This document shows positions 12,501 to 22,505 of a stretch of 64,000 bases of DNA, in pieces. A program made the translations under genes and the position numbers. Location of the stretch: positions 8,891,931-8,955,930 of the forward strand of contig NC_037649.1 in NCBI RefSeq assembly GCF_003254395.2, read 5' to 3'. The notes below the pieces were generated by a model that was given only the letters and a program-made list of their open reading frames with translations, had not been told where the DNA came from and made no database searches. The stretch is from Apis mellifera (taxonomy: Eukaryota; Arthropoda; Insecta; Hymenoptera; Apidae). The first letter of the stretch is position 1, and each line of letters starts with the position of its first letter.

Positions 12501-13299
12501 GCACGTAATACCCTCACCCATTTTCGCGACATGTGTGCGAAGCGCGCGCTTCCAGCATCACAAATATTGAACTTGTCGGCGCGTTGTTCGACGAACCGAC
12601 TTCTCCTGAGAGGGACGATCGAAAGTTAACCCTTTTACCACCGCCGTGATAGAATATCGTCAGCGACTCGGGATAAATAATAATCTTTTTTTTCTCTTTT
12701 TTCAAAAATGAGATTATTTCGTCGTCTCATTGAAAATGAAAAGGAAAATGGAATATATGGTATAATTAATTATTGTTATTATTATAGGAGGAAATTGATC
12801 GGGTTGAACCGACGAGACGGAGTCATTAACGTCTGCCGGCTGCCGGATATAATAAACTTGGCCATTCTCGAGACCGAGATTTTACCCTTTTCCCCTCCGA
12901 GAGAGTATAACGTCGTGTAAAGTCAGGTATTAAAAGCGAATGAATTAACGCCATCGTAGGGCAAATCTATCCAATTTAGGTCCCGAGTCTTTGATTAACT
13001 CGCGTGCAAGAGGTTACGTTTACGATACAACACGAGTCGTTACGTAAGTAATATACATTAAACCACTTCCTTGGGGCGTGACCCCCTTCCCCTCTCACGA
13101 TACACGGCCACGGTTTAAGTATTAATAATTACAACGAACCCATGGTCGATTTTAATTACCATTTGCCCATTAATTATCCAAGCTTCAAAAATCCCTGCCT
13201 ACGTAAAATAAAATCGCAGCCATGTAATTCGCAAAATTTTACTTAAAACGATACGTAATTCCTCTTTGATCGATATACTTAATAACCATTTCTTCTTTT
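9533..13299. other. non-coding stretch, no gene recognised
   Basis: Alternates between CpG-rich non-repetitive islands (9600-10060, 10380-10640, 10900-11110, 12040-12200) and AT- or purine-rich filler. It holds two palindromes: ACGATCGGCCGATCGT at 9975-9990 and ATCGATATATCGAT at 11740-11753. No open frame here resembles a known protein. A 70-codon ATG ORF at 12708-12920 has no supporting context. Confidence 0.5.
9648..9677. other. perfect GC-rich 12-bp stem-loop
   Basis: GGAGAGGCGCAA (9648-9659), a 6-nt loop AACTAA, then TTGCGCCTCTCC (9666-9677), an exact reverse complement. It is the strongest short hairpin found in the window. Its role is unknown, and no pairing extends beyond the 12 bp. 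Confidence 0.85.
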
Positions 13300-14045
13300 T
13301 TTTTTTTTTTTAATTAACACTGATTTAAGTAACGGGTACGCGCAGCAAGGAATTTAATCTTAAAACGTACAAAATATTCATTTTACGAAACAAATAATAA
13401 ATTCTCGATTATACTTCATCCACATCCATCGAAACTTCATTCTTTGGACAGGCTAAGTCGAAAATGAAGGAAAATGAAAGAAAATGACCTGTTTCACGAA
13501 CGAGTCTCGCGTCTTCTCTTTTTTTTTCTTTTTTTTTCTTTTTTTAATTAACACTGATTTAAGTAATGGATACAGAAAGGAATTTAATCTTAAAACGTAC
13601 GAAATATTCATTTTACGAAACAAAGTTACCGATAATAAATTCTCGATTATACTTTATCCACATCCATCGAAACTTCATTCTTTGGACAGGCTAAGTCGAA
13701 AATGAAGGAAAATGAAAGAAAATGACCTGTTTCACGAACGAGTCTCGCGTCTTCTCTTTTTTTTTTTAATTAACACTGATTTAAATAACAGATACGCGCA
13801 GCAAGGAATTTAATCTTAAAACGTACGAAATATTCATCGAGCTTAACATTTTACGAAACAAAGTTACCGATAATAAATTCTCGATGATACTTCATCCATC
13901 GAAACTGCGTGTAATATAATTGATTCGAAGCTTATTCCTTGGACGCGCACGGTCGAAGGTGAAGGAAAATGGAAGAAAATGGTGGCCCGTTTCCGGTTTC
14001 ACGAACGAGTCTCGCGTCTTCTCCCTTTTTCTTCTTTCCTTTTTT
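13300..14045. repeat. three-copy tandem array, ~222-234 bp units
   Basis: The unit starts TAATTAACACTGATTTAA at 13311, 13545 and 13767. It runs through AAGGAATTTAATCTTAAAAC, TTTTACGAAACAAA and a TCGAAAATGAAGGAAAATG block, and ends CACGAACGAGTCTCGCGTCTTC followed by a T-rich run. The third copy is the most diverged and carries insertions, including a changed segment near 13830-13970. Unit length differs mainly through the T homopolymers. Confidence 0.93.
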
Positions 14046-14518
14046 CTTTTTTTTTTCTTTGCCCCTGACCGAGAGGGGAGCTCGCTCACCGGGCCGACAA
14101 CGTTTCCGAGAACGTGGCAGAAGTGTCCATCAGTGGCTCGGAAACTTTGCACGCGGGAAAGAAAGTGGCGAAGGCCCCGTTGTCTTTGCGGCTACCGCTT
14201 CTCGGAAACCATCGAGCGAAATTCAGAAATCGTATTTCATAGAAGACGCATACCTCGTCGCTCCGGAACAGCGTTAAATTTTTATCCTCGGCCCTAACCT
14301 TTGTCACGCACGAGATATCGTTCGCTTCTCTTTTCTTTTTTTTCCTTTATTACTCCTCTTCCCCGAATTTCTTTTCTCTCCAATACTGCTTTCCTCTCCT
14401 CAAACATCTTTCATATATATAACGTGTAAAAATGTAATCCAAGTTTTCTCTTATACGTTAATTTGAATTTTCCACGGTCATCATCTCGCTCTTTACCGAG
14501 ATCGTAACCCGTGAAAAT
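14046..14518. other. non-coding stretch, no gene recognised
   Basis: A CpG-rich segment (14060-14280) with overlapping frames on both strands, then T-rich sequence. No motif recognised. Confidence 0.5.
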
Positions 14519-14980
14519 TTAAACACAATGTAATTCGCAACCCGCGGATTCGCCTCGCAATTTTAAAAATTGGGCGAGAAGGAAGAGGAGACGAGAGAGC
14601 GGAAGCCTATCTCTCTCTCTCTCTCTCCTTCTTCCTCTCTCTAGGAGGGACGAGAGCGGAATCATCCCGACGTAGTAATTTGTCACGAGCAATTTGCATA
14701 TGTACAAACCCGTGCCAACATCCAAAGAAACGATCCGTCCACCGGGGGTAAATGCTTGTTCCCCGATCGGGCAAACACATTGGCGTATCGTGGCCGAGAA
14801 CGCATGACCTCTGAACACCGCTAAATCAACACCACCGATCTGACTCTCGCGGAACCAAGCCAGGCAATTATTTGCACCGAGATTTATGAGTTTGTACGGA
14901 ACGGACAGCTTCTCTTCTCTTCTCTTCTCTTCCTCTTCTTCCCCCTCCTTCTCGCCATCCTTCGTAAACCGTCTATCCAT
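14519..14980 (-). CDS. uncharacterised 153-codon ATG ORF, doubtful
   Basis: The minus-strand ATG at 14980 has a fair context (GAGAATGG) and runs to TAA at 14519. The protein begins with a Glu/Lys-rich run from a GGAGAA tract (residues ~8-24). It then has about 85 non-repetitive residues with hydrophobic stretches (for example AWFRESQIGGVDLAVFRG and VGTGLYICKLLV), then an Arg/Glu run from a (GA)n tract, then a Leu-rich tail. I recognise no family. The central block (about 14650-14890) may instead be a conserved non-coding element that happens to be open: it has Oct-like ATTTGCAT and AATTATTTGCAC motifs. No promoter or splice evidence was seen. Confidence 0.2.
   Translation of the reverse strand: MDRRFTKDGEKEGEEEEEKRREEKLSVPYKLINLGANNCLAWFRESQIGGVDLAVFRGHAFSATIRQCVCPIGEQAFTPGGRIVSLDVGTGLYICKLLVTNYYVGMIPLSSLLERGRRRERERDRLPLSRLLFLLAQFLKLRGESAGCELHCV
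14610..14628. repeat. (CT)n microsatellite
   Basis: Nine CT units within a longer pyrimidine tract. Confidence 0.9.
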
Positions 14981-16038
14981 TCTCTCGATTCTACGTATAT
15001 ATGTATATACACACCTTTCTCCTTCGCTTCATTTATCTCGAACGCACTTGTTCACCCAGGCCAGGAATCACTTTTCGCATCGTAATTACACGTGGCCGGC
15101 CAATCTCTCAATAATTCAATCGCGAGAGGATGATTGCGCTCGTGCGAAAGTGCGAGAGCTCGAATTGCATTTTTCGACTCGACATTTTTCCCTTCTTCTT
15201 TTTCCCGCGCAACTTAGCTGGCCGGATAGGGTGGATAATTGGCGGACTTGGATTTCCGCGAAACGCGATAGTTTGATGAATGCTCTCTCTTTTGATCGGG
15301 GATAATTATATTTTCGAGTCGTTCCAACGAGTTTTTTTCGACCGTTCGGTGAAAAAGCGAGAAAAAAGGAAAGTTGATGATTAATTCCGCGTGATTCGAA
15401 TAAGGTGTACGAATAAAATTACTTCGATAATTCATCGTTTGAATAATAATAACAAAGATTATCAACAGCTATGAATAAATATTATCTGAACATTTTAACG
15501 AGTGATCGAAGTAAGCTTCGTTGGAAATTTTTGACTAGCAAAGTTAGTTTCTAATTGGAAAGATATTGAATAAAAATGGAGATTGGAACGATCGGGGCCA
15601 AAGTTCTGTTGGTTGAAGGACGGAAAGGAAGGTGGAATGCAAGGTTACGGGGAAGGAAAGAAGGAAGAGTTTTTCTTTTTTATCGCGCGTTTACGTGGCG
15701 TATGGCAGGGCCCCGGGGTGCCAAACGATGCTTCTAAGGGACCAAGGATCAACCCCTCGCCCATCGACTTACTTGCAGTGTAAACAAATTAAGGAATCGT
15801 CCACGGATCCGGTTTACGACCACCTTCCTCTACAATACACGCGGTGAATCTTTTATGACTGTGGGTACAAGAAAGGAGAAGGTAAATGTTTTCCGCCATT
15901 ATGGCCACACTTGTACTTTTCTTTCTAAAGAAAAGAGGAGAAAAAGAAAGAAAGAAAGAAAGGCGAAATTTAGAGGATGTTCTTGTTTGAAATATAAATA
16001 TATAAAAAGTATGGAAATTACTTTGAAAGTTCTCCTTC
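14981..16038. other. non-coding stretch, no gene seen
   Basis: Pyrimidine-rich start, then mixed sequence. A GGGCCCCGGGG island lies near 15708. ORFs up to 139 codons here are Ser/Leu-rich or overlap on both strands, and none is recognised. Confidence 0.5.
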
Positions 16039-16585
16039 TAAAAACTAGATCTCTTCGCGCGAACTTTGCCAATTTTGAGAAAGAGAGAGGATGAATTTTA
16101 TTAATTTCCTTTTCCTTTCTTATATTTTATTCCGTTTCATCTCTTTCGTACAAGTTTTATTATCCCTTTCCTTCTTTTTCTTCCAATTTTATTAGAATCC
16201 AACCGTATATGTGTATACGCGTTTTAATTTCCACCTTCAGTTCCGTAATATACAATTTATCAAATTTCGGTACGCGATTCTTCAGTTTTCCAATAAAACT
16301 AAAAACCTTAAAAACTAGATCTCTTCGCGCGAACTTTGCCAATTTTCAGATAGAGAGAGGATGAATATTTTTCCATCGAATTTTATTAATTTCCTTCCCC
16401 TTTGTTATATTTTATTCCGTTTCATCTCTTTCGTACAAGTTTTATTATCCCTTTCTTTCTTTTTCTTCCAATTTTATTAGAATCCAACTGTATATGTGCA
16501 GGTATACCGTTTTAATTTCCACCTTCAGTTCCGTAATATACAATTTATCAAATTTCGGTACACAATTCTTCGATTTTCCAATCAA
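16039..16585. repeat. tandem duplication, ~271-bp units
   Basis: Copy 1 starts at AAAACTAGATCTCTTCGCGC near 16040 and copy 2 at the same string near 16311. Both continue through GAACTTTGCCAATTTT, TATTTTATTCCGTTTCATCT and CAATTTATCAAATTTCGGTA to a TTTTCCAAT end. Copy 2 has a short insertion (near 16364-16376) and a few substitutions, so the duplication is young but not fresh. Confidence 0.95.
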
Positions 16586-18787
16586 TCTTTGAAATCTACG
16601 ATCAACTTTTCGATCTTCACACGTCCATAGCTAAAGGAAACAAATAAACCAGCACAGATTAAAAACTCGTGAAATCGACGTTTTCCTTATTTTCGACATT
16701 TCTTCCTTGGAAAAAAGAATCTTCCTCCCCCGACGGAGAAACCTCGACCTCGAGCTACACGCGGATAGTGGAAATTAGGGCGCTCGTAGTAATTATTAGG
16801 CGATCGTTGCGGAGTCGGTTCGGTCGTTTCGCGGTGGGAATGGGGATCGAAGGGGAGGCGAAGGGGGTTGATTCGTCGCCGTGGCGGAAGGTACGAGGGA
16901 GGGCAGCAGAGTTTTAGGAGGGCGAGGGCTCTTATTGCTCCCCGAGTGGCCGCAAAACGAACTTTGATCAAATTCTACTGCGCCCGCATAAAACTGACCG
17001 GTTCGCCGCCCGGCCCCGGGTTATGGTCCCGATAAATGATTCATCCATACGTTAGATACCGGGAGAAGTGGCGATCCCACCATCGTATCCCACCTTTGCA
17101 CGCCTCGATCATCGTTCCAGACCTTTTACGACTCGTCGGCTAAGTCCGCGCTCTCGATAATCCGGTAAATCCATCGATGGCGGCTCGTGCAGCGAGGATC
17201 ACGGCCACGACGGATGCACGCGTCGCGTATTCAACGTCGTTTCGGGCAGGGGGAGGGTTGTTTACGATTATTTCCTTTGCGTGGGGGGTGGTATTATCGG
17301 GTTATTGTTTTCGCGATCGGAATCGCTTCAGGGATGGATATATGTTATAAACAGTGAATTTGTGTGAACGTGTTGATGCAACGCGATTGTAGAATTATCG
17401 AAATTTTGAGACATTTAAGTCTCTGTTGTTGCATTCCGTTCCCAATTGACAGATAAATTTCAAAGGTGCGTGTTGTATGGGTGTTACGTAGTTTCAATGT
17501 TTTGAAAAATAAGAACGCTCATTTTTAAGTAGGCTAACAATTATATATATATCTTTCAACTCGTCATAAAAATTCGTGCAATAGAGGGTTAACGTTTACG
17601 ATTATTTCTTTATCCTTTTTAATTTTTGGCGACCGTTTGGGTTACCGTTAGTGGCTTTCTAAGCAAAATAAAATTTCGAATAAATGCGAGAATCTCCATC
17701 GATACCGTTATCCAAATTACCTTTGTCTCCGTTTAACGATAAGCGATGGAAAACGAAATGGAAATATCGAGAAATTTACGATCGCGTATAAAAAGAAATC
17801 TTGGCCCCCACGACGACGAAATTTATTTACGCGCACGAAGAGAATATTCTTCAAATATCGGCACGCAACAGCGGTCACTCGATACGCGCGGGATCCACGT
17901 GTGCACCGCGCGGGGGATGAAGCGACCGGCCGCCATTATATACAGATATTATTGTTATTGCAGCGCGTAAGTGCTCGTGGTGGCTAGGGTGGTGCGTTCC
18001 TCGAGGGGGTGGACGAGCGTTTTTGGGGCCGGGGTCCAAGTTGGATGGAGGGGGGAGGTCGGGGACACGGCGTCATTATGCAAAGGAGATGGTCAGCTCG
18101 GTGATCCCGGGATCGTTGGATGGGCAGAGAGGTGGTCGCATTCGGGACATCTTGCGGAAGAATTGTTTCTGCGAGATCGTGTCCGCCAAAGTCTGACGGA
18201 TGTTCCGCTATATTGAAAGAAATATCTCGCTGGCCAACTATCCCGATATACCTCCGTAACGGCCTCTCCCTCCTCGAGGACGCCTCTTTCCGTTTATCCC
18301 GTAACAGGTTTGGGCGGATTTCATCAAGATTTTTCGAGAAATCTTTTCTTGGAAAACTGAAAATTAGATTGGATACAGAACAAAATTTAGAATGCTTGGA
18401 TCGAGTTTCACGCTTAAAATATATACATTTCTAATCAGACCTTGCTGTCCATTTAATTTATCCTTGGCTCGATATTCTTCCTTCGAATCTTTCGCTGCGA
18501 AACTTGACTCTTTCATCGAGTCTACGTAATCGAAATAACTCAGCTCCTTATCCTTCGCGCATACCTTAAATGATTGAGATCAAGTATCAATTTTTTCTCC
18601 CTCCTCCTTTCTTTCTCCTCCGTCACGTTAACGACCGAAGATTATCGAACGGAAAGGAATGAAATGCAAATGAGAAATTACGGTTCGGTTAGTTGACGCG
18701 TTCGAAAATTAAAGAGTGGGGCGTCGTTTCGGCCGCTTTTCTTTTCGCTAATTTAAATGTCAAAGGGAAATTGTTTGATTATTTGCC
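16586..18787. other. non-coding stretch, mixed composition
   Basis: The GC-rich, CpG-rich segments 16790-17330 and 17880-18190 alternate with AT-rich DNA. 16920-17180 is non-repetitive and resembles a regulatory block. No coding frame is recognised, and a GGGGGAGG-rich piece (18000-18080) has no repeat structure. Confidence 0.5.
16960..16973. promoter_or_regulatory. candidate TCF/LEF site
   Basis: AACTTTGATCAAAT contains CTTTGATC and, on the other strand, the overlapping TTTGATCAAA palindrome. It matches the TCF consensus (WWCAAWG) on both strands and lies inside a non-repetitive block. A single site is weak evidence. Confidence 0.25.
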
Positions 18788-19066
18788 ATGCAAATGGAAT
18801 TGTTTAAGACGGTGGAGAAGGCAAGCGGAAGAGAAGAAGCCGGCGGGGATAATTCGGTCGCGTTAATTGGATCAAGGAGCCGGATTGAAGGAGCGATCCT
18901 CCTCGGGATCGCGTACGCGGGGAGCCTTCTCCCGGACCCTAGTTTAATTATGCTTCTCGAGTTTCGAGCATGTCGCAATAATAGCGATACAATCCGCGGT
19001 GCCCCGCTCCGATTATTATCCACTCGGTTTCGGCCGCCCTCCACCCCGCTCGACAAGATCGACTAA
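18788..19066 (+). CDS. uncharacterised 92-codon ATG ORF, doubtful
   Basis: The ATG at 18788 (GCCATGC) opens a 92-residue frame. It has a charged N-terminus (residues 1-24) and an Ile/Leu/Ala-rich middle (~34-60) that could pass as a weak hydrophobic segment. The end is Arg/Pro-rich. No motif is recognised. The opposite strand is also open over the same bases (19056-18760) but lacks an ATG start. Two-strand openness is typical of CpG-rich, stop-poor DNA here, so chance is the likeliest explanation. Confidence 0.15.
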   Translation: MQMELFKTVEKASGREEAGGDNSVALIGSRSRIEGAILLGIAYAGSLLPDPSLIMLLEFRACRNNSDTIRGAPLRLLSTRFRPPSTPLDKID

Positions 19067-19241
19067 CGATAAGAAATTGTTGTATTTAACCGATTAACCG
19101 TTGTTATTATTGATTTAATCGTTGATCCTTTCCCGATGAAACTAAATAATGTATATATATAATATATTTATAATAATAGTTTCAATTTATCAATTTTATC
19201 CTCCTCCTCCCGTTTAAAGAATCCTAAAGGTCTCGTGATTG

Positions 19242-19631
19242 ATGCGCATTAAAATTCGTTACTACACCTGTTCCTCTATGTTTATAATAATGCTAATCAT
19301 TATACCTCGAATAACCGAGCGCGAAGGTTGGACGAGTTTTTCCGAAAAAGGAACGGATCGACACGAGCGTGTCGTATCAACCAAATTGGAGCGTTGTTCA
19401 ACATTGTATCGTCTCGTTGCATCCGTTGATTTGCATAATTATCGTGCGCGGTTCGAAACGGCAGAGTTTTTGAAAAAAAAAGAAAAAATCGTCCCCCATT
19501 TTTTCACCCTTTTTCCCACTCATTCTTATCGTCAAGTTTCTTTCTCGACTCGATCCTTTTCCCAGGATGGAAAAACAGTGGCGGGAGAAAAAATTGTATT
19601 AATAATCGATTGGAAGAGAAGAGAATACTAA
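19242..19631 (+). CDS. uncharacterised 129-codon ORF with N-terminal hydrophobic segment
   Basis: The ATG at 19242 follows an in-frame TTG. The product would be 129 aa: a short basic head (MRIKIRYYT), a hydrophobic stretch SSMFIIMLIIIP at about residues 11-22 that resembles a signal anchor, then a hydrophilic Arg/Lys/Glu-rich body ending WKRREY. There is no low-complexity tract long enough to explain the open frame, apart from a short Lys run. No family is recognised, and no polyadenylation or promoter signal was convincingly identified. It is one of the better candidates for a small unannotated protein, but chance remains the default. Confidence 0.22.
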   Translation: MRIKIRYYTCSSMFIIMLIIIPRITEREGWTSFSEKGTDRHERVVSTKLERCSTLYRLVASVDLHNYRARFETAEFLKKKEKIVPHFFTLFPTHSYRQVSFSTRSFSQDGKTVAGEKIVLIIDWKRREY

Positions 19632-21056
19632 ATATCGAAATTTATTTACAAAATATATTTATGTACCTTTGTTTCAATTATTAGAAAAACAGGATATGGA
19701 GCGAATAATTTTTCAAAAACAATTTTAACGTAGAATAGAAGATATCTAAGAGAAAAGAAGTGACATCAAGTTTATTGTAATTTATCGAAGGATAATTAAT
19801 CAGAGTTTTCGTGAAGCAAAGTATCTCTCCCGTGTATATGATTAATTGGTTCTCATCTATTCGCACTATGCAGATGAATACTTATAGATAAGCGACAAAT
19901 GTAAACTTTGCATTTATTAACAAGATCTGTTGGGCTCGTTCGTTGAAACGAGAGATACGGTGTGAAATATCTTAGAAACGGTGTTTGAAATTTACATATC
20001 TTTTCGCGGATCATTATTCACCGTCACGCGGTATTAATGTTAACGTTACAAATAAGACACCGGCACACAGATTCCTCTTCGACACGAGATTATTATTATT
20101 ATCATCTTTAAACGACATTTGTCCAAACAACGTCGCTTTTTCACTCGGCTCGGATTAATTTCCAAATCAGTCATCCTCTCTTGCACATCTCGAGATATCG
20201 AGAAAAATTTTCGAAATGTTATATGCCAAAGATGAAGAGACAACTCGTCTCCATATATTTTCTTTCTTTTCCACCAGCCTTGGAGGAAAGCGTCGGAGAG
20301 GAGAGGAGTCGCGAAGGAGAAGGGCGGCGGAGAATATCACCCTTTCGACCGCTTTCCACAGCCACTACCACCACCACCACCACCTATTTCTCTCGCTCGA
20401 GAGAGCACTCCGCGCAATCTGCCGCCCCGCATTTGCATACATAAGCTATTAACCAGCTCTTTTCATTTCCTCCCGTTTATGACAGTTTAGTTAGAATAAT
20501 GTTTTACACGATTGCCGCGCCCCGCCTAATGACATTTCTCCATCTGATTAATGCCGCCGCTCAACCGTTATCGCTACATCCTCCCATCCCACGAATTTAG
20601 AAAAATAGCTTTATAGAAATCGATCGAGAGTTATAAAGAAATCGATACTTATTCGATTCGTGGAAATTTAGAATCGTGTCTCCTCCAGTGAAAGCGAGTT
20701 TGAACAAAGTATTTCTTTTCCAGAGAGAATAAACGAACAATGAAATGAAAAATTCTTTACTCTACAACAAATAAGTTCTTTTTTCTTACGACGTACGTCG
20801 CGTTACGAGACGATTTAGCGAAAGATATTAAATAATTCGTCGAACAATAGGAGCGGCAATACGTCGTCGTCCTCTGATGCGCGAGAGACTGACTGCTCGT
20901 TTTTATTGTCCTCTTTATGGACACGGGACCGTTTCGAAGGCGCGTGTCATTATTTACGACGTTGCCTCTATTTTAAAATGATACCGCGGCTTAAGACGCG
21001 AAATTTATAACCGCGAACGCGCCATATGCGTTCCTTTGTGAGCCGGGGAAGAGAGG

Positions 21057-21060
<4 letters not shown>
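19632..21060. other. non-coding stretch, no gene recognised
   Basis: AT-rich from 19632 to 20100, then mixed. A (CCA)n-type run is present near 20367-20382, and a non-repetitive block at 20410-20580 contains ATTTGCATAC and CTAATGACATTT homeodomain/POU-like cores. Confidence 0.5.

Positions 21061-21089
<29 letters not shown>
21061..21089. repeat. (GA)n microsatellite
   Basis: About 14 GA units with one AA interruption. Confidence 0.95.
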
Positions 21090-21231
21090 CAATGTTTCGA
21101 GATATCCGTAACGAATACGCGGCACTTGTAATTCATGAGTCCCTGTAACATTATGTGCTAAATATCCCTCGTTACTCTTGGCCGCGGTAACCACGAGACG
21201 TTACACCACTTCCGACAAATGCTATATATAT

Positions 21232-21556
21232 AGATTGAAATGGTTTAGGATTAATTTCTTATTGTCTCGTAATTTATTATATATAAAAATAAAATCATTT
21301 ACTTCAGGAATAATAATTATTATTTTAAATCGATTAGGTGATATTGATTTATTATTAATTGTAGGATTAATAACATATTGTGGAAGATGAAATTTGAGAT
21401 TTTATAAAATAAATGAATTTATAATGATTTTTTTTATTATTAATAGCTTTTACTAAAAGTGCACAAATTCCTTTTTCGACTTGATTATCAATAGCAATAA
21501 TAGCTCCAACTTCTGGTTCGTCATTAGTTCATTGTTCGACATTAGTTACGGCTGGA
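21232..21556 (+). pseudogene. ND5: NUMT: nuclear copy of mitochondrial ND5 fragment
   Basis: Read with the invertebrate mitochondrial code (TGA=Trp, AGA=Ser, ATA=Met), this stretch encodes an internal part of NADH dehydrogenase subunit 5. In order: a KSFTSG block at about 21292, then LNRLGDIDLLLIVGL and TYCGSWNLSFYKINEFMM to about 21430, then AFTKSAQIPFSTWL, AMMAPT and SSLVHCSTLVTAG to 21556. These are hallmark ND5 residues of the proton-pumping core. At least two frameshifts break it: one before KSFTSG (frame change between about 21250 and 21292) and one extra T in the T8 run at 21428-21435. Under the nuclear code it also has stops, such as the TGA after GGAAGA near 21390. It is therefore a dead insertion. 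Flanks are ordinary nuclear DNA, and the 3' end abuts a perfect palindrome. Confidence 0.95.
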
Positions 21557-21576
21557 AATCTTATATATATAAGATT
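21557..21576. other. perfect 20-bp palindrome at NUMT junction
   Basis: AATCTTATATATATAAGATT is its own reverse complement and begins at the base where ND5 similarity stops. It may mark the integration or repair point, or be a chance AT palindrome. Confidence 0.8.
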
Positions 21577-22121
21577 GCGTAACACGTGAACAAAAATCGC
21601 GATATAAAATCGACAAGGATGTATCAACTTACTGCGTATCAAGTAAATAAGAGTGAACGAGTATTTGTGTAATCCCTAATTTCGAGTTATTTCATTTCAT
21701 TTTTCTTTAACTCCCTCGTGGAGTTGGAATTTTTCGAAAAATAAAAAAAAGTAGAAGGGAAGATAACAAGTATGCAGATTTCACCCTTAGAACCGATACA
21801 ATATTTACAGGACTTTCAATGTTTCAGGAGCGCGCCACTGTATTATTTATGCTCCATTGCTTATGAATAACTGCTTCTATCCGAAACGCATACGTATCTG
21901 GACCTAAAGTGGAATTTATATCGCGGCCGTTTCTCCTTTTCCGCCAACGCTCTCGATTATTTGTATTCTTCCCCTGGAATCAGGAAAATATGGCAATTTC
22001 TCTCTCCGGGAATAATATTAAAACATTGTTCGTTTTCCCAATATTATATTTCCTTGTTATTCAATCATTAAAAAATCGACTGAAACACTAAGCAATCGTT
22101 ACGTGATGTATACGCTTGAAA
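21577..22121. other. AT-rich non-coding stretch, no gene seen
   Basis: No further mitochondrial similarity was recognised after 21576. No coding frame of note. Confidence 0.55.
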
Positions 22122-22505
22122 GCGTATTAAAATTAAAGAAACTTTGAACCGCTGTAACTCCGACGACAATGATTTCCGAACAACGAACGAACATCGATCG
22201 GAAGCTTGAATCTTCCCCTTTAAAACGCGCTTTGATCCACCTCGACACAACTTCCGGTTTCCGAGATATCGTCGTTTAAAGAAAAGAGTAATTTTTTAAT
22301 CGTATCTATTTATATCTCTAAACGCAATTAAAATCGGAAAAACTTTGAACCGCTATAATTCCGAGCGTATCAACTTCCGGTCAACGACCAGCGATCGTTA
22401 GAAGCGCGAAACCTTCCCCTTTGAAACAGTTCTCGATTTATCTCGATACGAGTTCCGATTCCCGAGATGTCGTCGTGCGAAGAGGAGGGTAATTTTTTTA
22501 ATCGT
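22122..22505. repeat. diverged repeat pair, ~183-bp units
   Basis: Unit 1 (22122-22303) and unit 2 (22323-22505) are collinear with many substitutions. Shared blocks in order are AACTTTGAACCGCT, AACTTCCGGT-like, TTCCCCTTT, ATCTCGATACGAGTTCCG-like, CCGAGATATCGTCGT and GTAATTTTTTTAATCGT. Spacing is 201 bp. The divergence indicates an old duplication or two copies of a dispersed family. I cannot name the family. Confidence 0.85.
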
